NCBI RefSeq assembly: GCF_000284335.1
Contig: NC_017096.1
Coordinates: 1 to 64,000 of the forward strand
Source: Caldisericum exile AZM16c01
Lineage (GTDB): Bacteria > Caldisericota > Caldisericia > Caldisericales > Caldisericaceae
Length of the DNA: 64,000 nucleotides
Reading direction: 5' to 3'
Positions within the stretch are counted from its first letter, which is position 1. Each line of letters opens with the position of its first letter. A program made the translations under genes and the position numbers. Positions 25,724 to 34,923 of the stretch are shown piece after piece. The notes under the pieces were generated by a model, which saw nothing but the letters and a program-made list of their open reading frames with translations, searched no databases and was not told where the DNA came from.

Positions 25724-27532
25724 ATGTTAGGTGGCTACATGGGGAAGATTGCAAGAGTAAACCTCTCAACAGGAGTTGTAGAGATCGAGCCTATTAACGA
25801 GGAACTTGCAAAAAAATTTATCGGTGCAAGGGGTTATGCTGCAAAAATCATCTTTGATGAAGTTCCGAGGCATGCTGATCCACTTGGTCCTGAAAATAAA
25901 CTGATTTTTGCAACAGGTCCACTTACACTTACCACAGCGCCAACGGGTGGGCGTTATGATGTTGTTACAAAATCACCATTGAATAATGTTATTGCTGCAT
26001 CAAACTCTGGCGGATTTTTTGGTCCTGAGTTAAAGAAGGCTGGCTTTGATATGCTTATTGTGGAAGGAAAGTCTAACAAGCCTGTGTATCTTTGGGTTCA
26101 TGATGGAAATGTGGAAATTAGAGATGCATCACACCTCTGGGGTAAGGATACCTATGAGACAACCGATATGCTTCTTGAAGAGGTTGGTGATAAAACGGCA
26201 AAGGTTGCTTGCATTGGGCCTGCAGGCGAAAAACTTTCAATGCAAGCATGTGTTATTAACGATAAGGCAAGGGCTGCAGGTAGGACTGGCGTTGGAGCAG
26301 TAATGGGTTCAAAAATGTTAAAGGCAGTTGTTGCAAAAGGAAATCTTAGGGCTCCAATTGCAGATAATGAAGCGTTCAAAGAAGCGTTGCGTGTTGCAAT
26401 GGACAAGATAAAGACAAATGGTGTAACTTCACAGGGGCTTCCGACATATGGAACAATGGTTCTAAACCACATTATTGATGAACATGGATTGTACCCAACG
26501 AACAACTTCCAAAAAGGCACATTTGAATATGTTGACGAGGTCTCAGGAGAGAAATTGAAGGACACATATCTTATAAGAAACAAGGCTTGTTTTGCATGTC
26601 CAATAGGTTGTGGGCGTGTTGTAAGAATTCCCGAAATCGAAGAAGAAGTTGAAGGGCCTGAATATGAAACAAGTTGGGCATTCAGCGCAGATTGTGGTGT
26701 GAAAGATCTCAAAGCGGTTATTACTGCAAACCACCTTTGCAATAAACTTGGCCTTGATACAATTGCTACAGGTGCAACAATTGCTGCCCTAATGGAACTT
26801 TATGAAAAAGGATATGTGCCTAAGGAACATATTGGTGATCTCCCAGAACCAAAGTTTGGTAATGCAAGTGCTATTGTCGAATACACAAAGGCAATTGGAT
26901 TAAGAATAGGCATTGGTGATAAACTTGCAAAAGGCTCTTATGAGTTTGCATCAGAATATGGGCATCCAGAACTTTCAATGAGTGTAAGGAAGCAAGAACT
27001 TCCAGCATATGATCCAAGAGGCGCTCAAGGACATGCTCTTGAATATGCTACCTCCAACCGTGGTGGTTGCCATGTGAGAGGTTATATGATTTCGCCAGAA
27101 ATCCTTGGCGTACCCGAGAAACTTGACCCATTTGCAACAGATGGTAAAGCGCAATGGGTTAAGACGTTCCAAGATCTTACAGCAGTAATTGACTCTGAGG
27201 GATTATGCCTGTTTACTTCGTTTGCTTTGGGATTATCTGACTATACAGCAATGCTTAAAGCGGCAACAGGATTTGACTATACAGAGGATGAAGTTATGAA
27301 AGCAGGTGAAAGAATATGGAACCTTGAAAGACTGTGGAATATCGATCTCGGTGTTGGACCAGAAGAAGATAAACTTCCTGAAAGATTCATTAAAGAGCCA
27401 CTTCCAGATGGTGCTTCAAAAGGACAAGTTGTTAGACTTGACCTAACATTGCCCGATTATTACAAAGTTCGTGGTTGGGACGAAAAGGGATACCCAAAAG
27501 AAGAGAAACTAAGAGAACTTGGACTAAAATAG
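25724..27532 (+). CDS. Tungsten-type aldehyde:ferredoxin oxidoreductase
   Basis: AOR family enzymes oxidise aldehydes to acids (or the reverse) with ferredoxin, using a bis-pterin W or Mo centre and one [4Fe-4S] cluster. The protein of about 602 residues has the N-terminal AOR domain (GARGYAAKIIFDEVP; GPLTLTTAPTGGRYDVVTKS) and the cluster cysteines as CFACPIGC (C290, C293, C297 counting from 25721) with the distal C496 in EGLCLF. Two ATGs are adjacent; the second (25724) has the better 6-base spacing from AGGAGG. The gene is preceded by a candidate riboswitch/attenuator and followed by a radical SAM gene, a usual AOR companion. Confidence 0.94.
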   Translation: MLGGYMGKIARVNLSTGVVEIEPINEELAKKFIGARGYAAKIIFDEVPRHADPLGPENKLIFATGPLTLTTAPTGGRYDVVTKSPLNNVIAASNSGGFFGPELKKAGFDMLIVEGKSNKPVYLWVHDGNVEIRDASHLWGKDTYETTDMLLEEVGDKTAKVACIGPAGEKLSMQACVINDKARAAGRTGVGAVMGSKMLKAVVAKGNLRAPIADNEAFKEALRVAMDKIKTNGVTSQGLPTYGTMVLNHIIDEHGLYPTNNFQKGTFEYVDEVSGEKLKDTYLIRNKACFACPIGCGRVVRIPEIEEEVEGPEYETSWAFSADCGVKDLKAVITANHLCNKLGLDTIATGATIAALMELYEKGYVPKEHIGDLPEPKFGNASAIVEYTKAIGLRIGIGDKLAKGSYEFASEYGHPELSMSVRKQELPAYDPRGAQGHALEYATSNRGGCHVRGYMISPEILGVPEKLDPFATDGKAQWVKTFQDLTAVIDSEGLCLFTSFALGLSDYTAMLKAATGFDYTEDEVMKAGERIWNLERLWNIDLGVGPEEDKLPERFIKEPLPDGASKGQVVRLDLTLPDYYKVRGWDEKGYPKEEKLRELGLK

Positions 27533-27553
27533 TTTAGACTTGTTATCAAAGAA

Positions 27554-27576
27554 AAGGGAGGGTGTATCCCTCCCTT
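27554..27576 (+). terminator. Intra-operon hairpin between AOR and the radical SAM gene
   Basis: Nine-pair stem AAGGGAGGG/CCCTCCCTT (27554-27562 with 27568-27576), loop TGTAT, followed by AATTATT without a true T tract. It may act as a partial terminator or mRNA stabiliser, lowering expression of the downstream maturase relative to AOR. Confidence 0.6.
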
Positions 27577-27594
27577 AATTATTAGGAGGCTAAA

Positions 27595-28692
27595 GTGGGT
27601 TCACTTACACTTAAATTTCAAGGATACACAGTTGAAATCCCAGATGGAAGAGACATTAAGAAAGCATATGTCGAGATAACTACTTTTTGTAATTTGAATT
27701 GTAAAATGTGTTTTAGAAGATTCTGGCAGGATAAACTAAGACAGATGCAATTTTCTGATTATCTTAAAGTCCTCGACAATTTTAAAGATTTCCCGCAACT
27801 TGAGACCGTTTATCTTGGAGGAATTGGCGAGCCTCTTGTTCACCCAGATATAGTTGAGATTATAAAGGAAACTAAGAAAAGAGGATATCGAGTAGAATTT
27901 GGAACAAATGGGGCGCTTTTGAACAAATATGCGGAAGATCTTGTTAATCTTGGTGTTGACAAAATTACTGTTTCAATTGATGCGCCAGAAAAAGAAGTCT
28001 ACATGGACATAAGAGGGACTGATTTTAGTAAAGTTGAAGATAACGTTTTATATCTTCAATCTGTTAAGAAAAAACTTGGAAAATCAAATCCAGAAGTATG
28101 GCTTGAAGTAGTTTTGATGAAAAGCAATATTGGTCTTATAGAAAATCTTCTGCCTCTTGCAGATAAATTAGGCATAACTACTATTCTTATGTCAAACCTA
28201 ATGCCATTTTCAAAAGAACTCTCAAAAGAGATAATTTATGATGGCTCCTTTGATGACACCACCTTTATTGATAAACTTAATACAAAAATTGGGAAATACA
28301 GACTTAAAATTATTTATCCAAAATTTAAACTTTTAACCGAGAGGAAGTGCCAGTTTATTGAAAATAATTCAACCGTTATAGGTGTTGATATGGGAGTTTA
28401 TCCTTGCTATAGACTTCTTCATTCGTATACTGAATATATCTATGGAAGAGAAAAATTTGTGAATAAGTATTCTTTTGGTTCACTCAATGAAAAAAGCCTT
28501 TTTGAAATATGGAATTCCAATGATTATAAGAGATTTAGATTTAATGTTAAGAATGCTCTTTTCCCATCGTGCACTGATTGTCCTCTTGAAAATGTTTGCG
28601 ACTTTTGTCTTACAAGCGATTCGGATTGCTATAATAACACTCCCTCATGTGCAGATTGTTTGTGGTATAGGGGTATTGTTCAGTGTCCATAG
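27595..28692 (+). CDS. Radical SAM/SPASM protein, probable W-cofactor enzyme maturase
   Basis: The 365-residue protein has the radical SAM cluster motif CNLNCKMC (C32, C36, C39), GGIGEPL-type glycine residues (YLGGIGEPLVHPDI), and a C-terminal cysteine-rich SPASM-like region (CTDCPLENVCDFC... CADCLW... C). Placement directly after AOR matches the family known as tungsten-cofactor oxidoreductase radical SAM maturase. Its exact chemistry is not established here. The GTG start follows AGGAGG. It is probably cotranscribed with AOR through an intervening hairpin. Confidence 0.85.
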   Translation: MGSLTLKFQGYTVEIPDGRDIKKAYVEITTFCNLNCKMCFRRFWQDKLRQMQFSDYLKVLDNFKDFPQLETVYLGGIGEPLVHPDIVEIIKETKKRGYRVEFGTNGALLNKYAEDLVNLGVDKITVSIDAPEKEVYMDIRGTDFSKVEDNVLYLQSVKKKLGKSNPEVWLEVVLMKSNIGLIENLLPLADKLGITTILMSNLMPFSKELSKEIIYDGSFDDTTFIDKLNTKIGKYRLKIIYPKFKLLTERKCQFIENNSTVIGVDMGVYPCYRLLHSYTEYIYGREKFVNKYSFGSLNEKSLFEIWNSNDYKRFRFNVKNALFPSCTDCPLENVCDFCLTSDSDCYNNTPSCADCLWYRGIVQCP

Positions 28693-28707
28693 GTATTATA
28701 ATAATTA

Positions 28708-29634
28708 TTGGAGGCGATAGAAACGGGTATTAAAGATTACCTAAAGTTAAGAAACCCCAAAAATGTTGTAGATAAAATTGTGGAATTTATCAAAGAGCAG
28801 TTTGAAAAACGCAACGCAAATGGTGTGATATGTGGTCTTTCGGGTGGGATTGATTCAGCACTTGTTGCATTTTTGCTTGGAAGAGCGCTTCCAAAAGAAA
28901 AAATTCTTACGCTTTTCATGGGTGAGCGTGACACTCACCCAGACAGTTTAAAGCATGCACGCCTTGTTGCCGAAACCCTTGGCGTAGAACTAAGAGAGAT
29001 AAATATCACAGGAATTCTCAGAAGTATAGGTGTTTATTCTCTTGAACCATCACCTTTATTTATTCCAAGAAAGTTTCAGGAGCGTTATACGATTAATAAG
29101 TATTTATCAAATCAGGATGAAAAAGAAACTTCGTTTTTGAAATCCCTCAAAGGTGGGGCAGGAAGTATTGAGATAATGAAAGGAAATGCTTACCTACACA
29201 CAAAGCACCGGATAAGAGCAGTGCTACTATACTTTTATGGTGAACAAAAGAATTACATTGTTGCAGGATGTTGCAACAAAACGGAAAAACTCACAGGATA
29301 TTTTGTAAAATATGGAGATTCTGCATCTGACTTTGACCCCATTGCAGACCTATATAAAACTCAGGTAAGAGAACTTGGTGAATTTTTAGGCGTTCCACGG
29401 GAGATTATTGAAAAGCCACCCTCACCTGATCTTGCGCCGGGGATAACAGATGAATTTGCCTTACAAATGCCGTATGAAAAAATTGATATTATACTTTATG
29501 CACTTGAGCACAACCTTGAAAGTGAACTCAAAAATGAGGGTATAAGCGAAAAAGAAATTGAATACATTAAAACCCTCAAGGAATTATCATCCCACATGCG
29601 GGAACTCCCCCCACATCCAGAAATTAAAAATTAA
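28708..29634 (+). CDS. nadE: NAD synthase (NadE family)
   Basis: NadE amidates deamido-NAD using ATP. The 308-residue protein has the PP-loop motif SGGIDS (45-50), the segment GCCNKTEKLTGYFVKYGDSASDFDPI, and KPPSPDLAPGITDE near the end. No glutaminase domain is present, so ammonia is the likely donor. It contains about 40 residues more than short NadE proteins around 120-165. The start is uncertain: TTG 28708 overlaps the only Shine-Dalgarno-like sequence (GGAGG, 28710-28714), and no ATG or GTG is well placed after it. It lies 15 bp after the radical SAM gene. Confidence 0.85.
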   Translation: MEAIETGIKDYLKLRNPKNVVDKIVEFIKEQFEKRNANGVICGLSGGIDSALVAFLLGRALPKEKILTLFMGERDTHPDSLKHARLVAETLGVELREINITGILRSIGVYSLEPSPLFIPRKFQERYTINKYLSNQDEKETSFLKSLKGGAGSIEIMKGNAYLHTKHRIRAVLLYFYGEQKNYIVAGCCNKTEKLTGYFVKYGDSASDFDPIADLYKTQVRELGEFLGVPREIIEKPPSPDLAPGITDEFALQMPYEKIDIILYALEHNLESELKNEGISEKEIEYIKTLKELSSHMRELPPHPEIKN

Positions 29635-29787
29635 ACAAACAAATTCTCAAAATTTAATCCCGAAAACCATTGTTAAGAACTTTCTTAAGCAAGAATATTT
29701 ATTTTTCTTAATTTGATATATGATTCAGGTATTGACAATTCTGCCTAAACTAAAGGTGGGATAAATTGCATAGATTTCTTGTTGAAT

Positions 29788-29898
29788 TTAAATTGTCTTT
29801 GCAATGGCAACCACAATCTTATCATATTTAATGGTTTCATCGGGTGACAGGAAGCGCGTTTTTTTGTCCTTCAGCCATTTTGAAAGGGTATGAAAACG
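29788..29898 (-). pseudogene. C-terminal scrap of a type ISP/Eco57I-like DNA methyltransferase
   Basis: A short minus-strand frame reads RFHTLSKWLKDKKTRFLSPD then ETIKYDKIVVAIAKTI and stops. This resembles the extreme C-terminus of restriction-methylase fusions (WLKDRKGR.LS.DDI.HY.KIV.AL.ETI). Nothing upstream encodes the rest, so only the tail survives, at the 3' end of the ATPase gene. The surrounding 29635-29907 gap holds nothing else I can identify. Confidence 0.5.
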
Positions 29899-29907
29899 TC
29901 TAATTCA

Positions 29908-31179
29908 TTATCCAAAAAGGAATTTCAATATTGATTCGAATTTAATTGATGTTCCATTAATATTAACTTCTTTTTCCTCGTCCCAGGTTATAACTTTTAA
30001 TTCTTTTGCATTGAGTTCTTCCTGGGCTTCAATTAGGCTTTTAACTTCCCTTTTTTCTGTTTCGATGTTCGTGGTATCGTATGAAACTTGAATCAATGTG
30101 TTAATTTGTAAACCATCTTTTATAACAAAATCCACTTCTCTTCCATTTCTTGTTTTGTAGTAAAAGAATTCAGTGTTTGGTTTCTTACCATTTTTTATAA
30201 GTTCTGTAAAAATAAGATTTTCAAGCATTTTGCCTCTATCTAAGGATGTTCTCACAGATTTTGCAGTTATATATCCATTGTCAACCACATAGATTTTTCT
30301 GGGAGATTTTATTCTTTGAGAAGCCTTCGAGGAATATTGAGAAAGTTCAAAGAAGATGTATGACTCTTCAAGGTATTTAACGTACTTTTCGGTTGTGGTA
30401 ACGCTTTTTAAGGATAGGAAGTTTTGGATAGACCTAAAACTTAGCAGGTTTGAAAAGTTATTTATAAGGTATGTTGCAATATTATCTATTTCTGAAGCAT
30501 GCTTTACTCTGTATCGTTTTACAACATCCTTAAATATTATTGAATCAAAAAGTGTTTTTAAGTATTCCTTTGGTTCAAATCCTTTTACGGCAATTTCTGG
30601 GAATCCGCCGTTAAGAAGATATTCTTCAGCAAGATGTAGTAATATGCCTCGCTTTTGAGGTATACTTAGATATTCTTCCTCAAACGTGTAATTCTTTGCT
30701 TTTAAGAATTCCTTGAAATTGAATGGGAGGATTTCTATGGGAATATGCCTTCCTGTAAGGGCGGTTGAAAGTTCCTTACTAAGAAGTTTTGAATTTGAGC
30801 CTGTTATTGTAATATTGTAACCTTCACGTTTTAATCTATTAGCGAAGAGTTCCCATCTTGGAAGATTTTGTATTTCATCAAAAAGCACAAACTTGGTGTT
30901 TCCGTAAACTTCATGAAGGTTCTTAATAAGTTCATCGGTATTAAGAACTTCCGAAAGATTTAATGATTCATCATCAAAGTTAAAATACATAAAAGGCAAT
31001 TCTTTTAAAAGCATAAATGCAAAGATTGACTTGCCTGCCCTTCTTGGCCCTATGATAACTTTAATAATGTCACTTTCAAGCCATTTTTTTGCCGTAGTTA
31101 TCTTTTCTCTTTCAATGTAAATGCCCTTTAAAATTTCTTCCTTTTCGTATTTTTGCTTTAGAACAGTATTTTTTATCAT
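29908..31179 (-). CDS. AAA_14/DUF4143 ATP-binding protein
   Basis: The 423-residue protein has Walker A GPRRAGKS (44-51), Walker B FVLFDEIQNLPRWE, a sensor TGSNSKLL, and a C-terminal DUF4143 nuclease-like domain (EFFYYKTRNGREVDFVIK, with the E..D.xxD/ExK pattern of the PD-(D/E)XK fold). Proteins of this type are widespread in archaea and thermophiles, often in multiple copies, with unclear function. The gene has its own sigma70-type promoter with repeated TGGTCAA half-sites across the start region. Confidence 0.88.
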   Translation of the reverse strand: MIKNTVLKQKYEKEEILKGIYIEREKITTAKKWLESDIIKVIIGPRRAGKSIFAFMLLKELPFMYFNFDDESLNLSEVLNTDELIKNLHEVYGNTKFVLFDEIQNLPRWELFANRLKREGYNITITGSNSKLLSKELSTALTGRHIPIEILPFNFKEFLKAKNYTFEEEYLSIPQKRGILLHLAEEYLLNGGFPEIAVKGFEPKEYLKTLFDSIIFKDVVKRYRVKHASEIDNIATYLINNFSNLLSFRSIQNFLSLKSVTTTEKYVKYLEESYIFFELSQYSSKASQRIKSPRKIYVVDNGYITAKSVRTSLDRGKMLENLIFTELIKNGKKPNTEFFYYKTRNGREVDFVIKDGLQINTLIQVSYDTTNIETEKREVKSLIEAQEELNAKELKVITWDEEKEVNINGTSIKFESILKFLFG

Positions 31180-31191
31180 TTTATCATTAAA

Positions 31192-31253
31192 TGGTCAAAA
31201 TTGGTTATTTTTGACCACTATACATATTATAATGGTCAATTTAAAAAAGTCAA
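31192..31253 (-). promoter_or_regulatory. Promoter and operator-like repeats of the AAA_14 ATPase gene
   Basis: Reading toward the gene: TTGACT (31253-31248), 16 bp, TATAAT (31231-31226). Just downstream is a perfect inverted repeat TGGTCAAAA - 8 bp - TTTTGACCA (31192-31217) covering the expected transcription start. A third half-site TGGTCAA lies at 31233-31239 between -35 and -10. The layout suggests a repressor binding three half-sites. Confidence 0.7.
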
Positions 31254-31284
31254 GTAAGAAATTTTTAAGTGAGAAGTGAAAAAT

Positions 31285-31670
31285 GGGGAGTCTTGTTAAT
31301 CTAACTCCACCCATAAACATTAAAAATCTTTTTATCCTTAGGGGTAAGTTAGAAAGGGGATGTGCCCCTTTCTAATTGAAGTCATCCCGAACAAATATTA
31401 GGGATCTACGCCTTTCAGGGGGAGTTAGAGTGGGAGAATCGCAAGTCCCCCTCTATTAAAAAGAGGAGATTCCTCGCCTTCGGCTTCGGAATGACTTTTA
31501 ATTGTCATGCCGAAATGACTTTCTGAGGCATCTCCTCATTTCAGGGGGAGTTAGAGGGAGAGAATCGCAAGTCCCCCTCTATTAAAAGGAGGAGATTCCT
31601 CGTGGCTTCGCCACTTCGGAATGACTTTTAATTGTCATTTCGAACGCAGTGAGAAATCTCCGCCTTTTAC
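31285..31670. repeat. Dispersed palindromic repeat block R4
   Basis: A gene-free repeat block. About 31315-31435 is essentially the reverse complement of part of block R1 near 4370-4490. It also contains a GTCATTTCGAACG site at 31634-31646, the exact sequence matched by the candidate IS110 bridge RNA target loop, here without an insertion. The remaining gap to the ATPase gene has a TATAAT at 31763-31768 but no good -35. Confidence 0.82.
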
Positions 31671-31828
31671 CCCTCGCATTGTGGATAAATTAAGTCAGGT
31701 TGCATTCTAATAATTTTAGAAAATCACAGTATGCTTAAAGTTTGTAATTTTCAAAAGCGGATTATAATTTGGCATAGGAATGCATTGTTTTTAGGGCTAC
31801 GTCTGAAGGCTAACAAGGAGGTGTAATG

Positions 31829-34252
31829 ATGGATCAACAAGAAGTGAGTGTTGGTTTAAGCACTCAAGAAGCAAAAGAGCGGTTGGAGAAATTTGGAAGG
31901 AATATCATATTTAAAAAGTCAAAAATAAGTTTCTTTGAAACATTTAAGCATGAAGTGACAGAGCCGATGATACTTCTCCTTATAGTGGTTGGTGTGCTTT
32001 ATAGCATCTGGGGGAAACTTGTTGATGCAATTACGATATTTGCAATTATCCTTGCACTTGTCTTGACAGAGGTTTTTAACGAATATAGGGCAAAGAAAAC
32101 TATTGATGCTCTTGAGAAACTCTCTGCACCGAAGGCAAAAGTTATAAGAGATGGAAAAGTTACAGAAATAGATACGGAAGAGGTTGTAAAAGATGATATT
32201 CTCGTTCTTACTCCTGGAACAAAAGTTGCAGCAGATGCAGTTGTAGAGATTTCGCTTGGCCTTGAGACGGATGACTCGGCTCTTACAGGTGAATCCCTTC
32301 CACAGAAAAAAGAAAAGGGAAGCATGGTTTATGCGGGAACCGTTGTTTTAAGTGGTGAAGGTCACGCAAAGGTCGTTGAGACAGGAAAAAACACAAAAAT
32401 GGGGCAAATTGCGGAGAGCATAAAAACAGTTAAGCCTCCACGAACGCAACTTCAACTTGCGATGAAATCACTTTCAGGAAAACTTGTTTATGTTGCGATA
32501 TTTTTCTCAATATTTATTCCTCTTTTGGGAATTCTCAGGGGACAGAACTTTAAACAAATGGTTTTAACGGGGCTTTCTCTTTCTTTTGCAACAATCCCTG
32601 AGGAACTTCCAATTATCATAACTATGGTTCTTGCTCTTGGCTCTTACACTCTTTCAAGAAATAATTTACTCATTAAAAGACTTAGAGCCGCAGAAACATT
32701 GGGAACCGTGACGATTATCGTGACGGACAAAACAGGCACAATAACTGAGGGAAAAATGAAAGTTGCAAGTTTGTTTCCAGTTGGACAAGAGAAAGAGTTG
32801 CTTGAAAAGGCTTTTGCAGCAACCCCTCTGTATACAACAAATCCAATTGAAATAGCAATTGGAGAAAAGGCAAAGGAAATCGGCGTAAAACTTGACTCTG
32901 AAATTTATCGTGAAGGCGGCGTTAGAGGTGGAAGAAATACAAGGTCAAATATTAGAAAATCAAATGGCGTTTTCGAAGTTTTCACCATTGGAGCACCCGA
33001 GGATGTAATAAATATCTCAAAGGATGCACCATCTAATGTAAAACAGTTTTTAGATAATGAAGCAAGCCTCGGCAGAATGGTAGTAGGTGTAGCATATAAA
33101 AGAATTGATGAATCTCAAAAAGACAAGCCTTTTGAAGAAATTGAAAATGACATGGATTTTGTTGGATTGATAAGTTTTGAAGATCCACCAAGAGCAGGTG
33201 TTGAAGAAACAATCTCGAAGGTGAATAAAGCACATGTAAGAACAATGATTGTATCTGGTGATTATCCTCTTACGGTGAGTGCAATAGGGCATGCCGTTGG
33301 TATAAATTGCAATGAAGTAATAACAGGCGTTGAGCTTGACAAAATGAGTGACGAAGTGCTACGAGAGAAAGTAAAAAAATCTTGCATTTTTGCAAGATCC
33401 ACTCCTCAACATAAGTATAGAATTGTTAAGGCATTACAGGATAATGGAGATGTTGTTGCGGTTACAGGCGACGGGATTAATGATGCTATCGCTTTAAAGG
33501 CTGCAGATGTTGGTATTGCGATGGGGATAAAAGGGACAGATGTTGCAAAAGAAGCAGCCGATGCTGTCCTTGCTGATGACAACTATATAACCATTACGAA
33601 AGGGCTCTTTGAAGGAAGAAAATTCTACGACAACCTTAAAAAAGGGATAAAATATTATCTTACAATAAAGAGTGCATTAATTCTCGTTTTCCTTATACCT
33701 GTAATATTGGGCTTGCCAATGCCATTTGCGCCTATTCTTATAATTGTGCTCGAGTTATTTATGGACCTTGCAGCATCAGCAGGATTCGTTGCAGAACCTG
33801 CAGAAAAAGATATCTATGTAAGACCTCCAAGGGATCCAAAAGAAAATTTATTTAACACAAGGACTCTATTGGATATAGCCGTAAGTAGCTTCTTACTTTT
33901 CATAGGAGTTCTTGGAGTATATCTCTATGCAAGACACATAACAACTGATGTTAAAGTTATGCAGACTTTTGCATTCTCTGCATGGATGTTTGGGTATGTG
34001 CTTCTTGCATTTACTTCACGCTCTGAGCATGAGCCGCTACTTTCTCAGGGAGTTTTCAAAAATATAATTATAGATCTCTGGGCAATACTTGCACTTGCAT
34101 TTATCCTTATGGGAATATATGTCCCATCAATTGGAAACGCGCTCAACCTTGCGTATATTAAGCCGATTGAGTTATTCCTTGTCTTCTTGGTAATGTTTGT
34201 ATTAATTGGCTTACTTGAATTGAGAAAATATATTGCCAAAAGAAGTTATTAA
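31829..34252 (+). CDS. P-type cation-transporting ATPase
   Basis: The protein of about 807 residues has all P-type motifs: TGES (154-157), the phosphorylation site DKTGT (Asp301), and GDGINDAIAL in the hinge. There are eight to ten membrane helices, and the cation-transporter N-domain at the N-terminus indicates a P2/P3-like type. The helix-4 motif reads PEELP (258-262) instead of PEGLP (Ca2+) or PEMLP (Mg2+), so the ion cannot be named. Two adjacent ATGs exist; the second (31829) has 7-base spacing from AGGAGG. Monocistronic. Numbering here starts from 31826. Confidence 0.92.
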   Translation: MDQQEVSVGLSTQEAKERLEKFGRNIIFKKSKISFFETFKHEVTEPMILLLIVVGVLYSIWGKLVDAITIFAIILALVLTEVFNEYRAKKTIDALEKLSAPKAKVIRDGKVTEIDTEEVVKDDILVLTPGTKVAADAVVEISLGLETDDSALTGESLPQKKEKGSMVYAGTVVLSGEGHAKVVETGKNTKMGQIAESIKTVKPPRTQLQLAMKSLSGKLVYVAIFFSIFIPLLGILRGQNFKQMVLTGLSLSFATIPEELPIIITMVLALGSYTLSRNNLLIKRLRAAETLGTVTIIVTDKTGTITEGKMKVASLFPVGQEKELLEKAFAATPLYTTNPIEIAIGEKAKEIGVKLDSEIYREGGVRGGRNTRSNIRKSNGVFEVFTIGAPEDVINISKDAPSNVKQFLDNEASLGRMVVGVAYKRIDESQKDKPFEEIENDMDFVGLISFEDPPRAGVEETISKVNKAHVRTMIVSGDYPLTVSAIGHAVGINCNEVITGVELDKMSDEVLREKVKKSCIFARSTPQHKYRIVKALQDNGDVVAVTGDGINDAIALKAADVGIAMGIKGTDVAKEAADAVLADDNYITITKGLFEGRKFYDNLKKGIKYYLTIKSALILVFLIPVILGLPMPFAPILIIVLELFMDLAASAGFVAEPAEKDIYVRPPRDPKENLFNTRTLLDIAVSSFLLFIGVLGVYLYARHITTDVKVMQTFAFSAWMFGYVLLAFTSRSEHEPLLSQGVFKNIIIDLWAILALAFILMGIYVPSIGNALNLAYIKPIELFLVFLVMFVLIGLLELRKYIAKRSY

Positions 34253-34416
34253 TTAGAAAGTAATTGAAAAAGTTATAAAAATGTTGCCAAATTTAAGGGC
34301 GCGATATTTATTTATCTTGAATGAATACCTTTTTCGGGGTAACATCGCTATTCAAAATATGAAATTCAGGATGTGAATCCATTTTTTGACCGTATGTAGT
34401 TGCAAATAGATTGTGA

Positions 34417-34923
34417 TTAAAGCAAAATCCCCTCGTTTTTTAATTTCTCTTCAATTTTATCAAGAATCTCTTCTCCGTCTGCACCTATGTGGTGAAGGTG
34501 AATACCGTGGGAGAGGGTTAGAAGTGGTTCTGCATGTGCTGTTTCCATTGCAGTGATAAATGATTTTATATCGTCAAGTGTCTTTATATTTAAATATCCT
34601 TTTATTTCTCCGTAAACTGGGTGCTCGACAATCACATCTAACACCTCTCCTCCATTTGAAACAATAATTTCAAGTTCCTTCCTAATATCACCTTTTTCGT
34701 GCCTTACTGCAATAAGTCTTACAAATTTAGGCGCTTTTTTGTTAAGGATATATCCTCTTGCAGTTGAAATGATATTATAGCCTCTACTTTTAAGAACTGC
34801 AATGTCCTGAACGATTATTTGCCTGGTTACACCTAATTTATTTGCAAGGATAGTGCCACTTATAGGCACATTATCTTCAAGTAGTTTTAAAATTTCCTTG
34901 AGGCGAGTTTCCTTCTCCTTCAT
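34417..34923 (-). CDS. niaR: NiaR-type transcriptional regulator (HTH + 3H domain)
   Basis: NiaR represses niacin/NAD genes when nicotinic acid is abundant. The 168-residue protein has an HTH_11 domain (about 1-57, ILANKLGVTRQIIVQDIAVLK) and a 3H domain with the conserved histidines H75, H101 and the H139/H142/H144/H145 group (HGIHLHHI). It overlaps the end of the transporter gene by 4 bp and is cotranscribed with it, so it probably autoregulates through the palindrome at 36224-36243. Confidence 0.9.
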   Translation of the reverse strand: MKEKETRLKEILKLLEDNVPISGTILANKLGVTRQIIVQDIAVLKSRGYNIISTARGYILNKKAPKFVRLIAVRHEKGDIRKELEIIVSNGGEVLDVIVEHPVYGEIKGYLNIKTLDDIKSFITAMETAHAEPLLTLSHGIHLHHIGADGEEILDKIEEKLKNEGILL

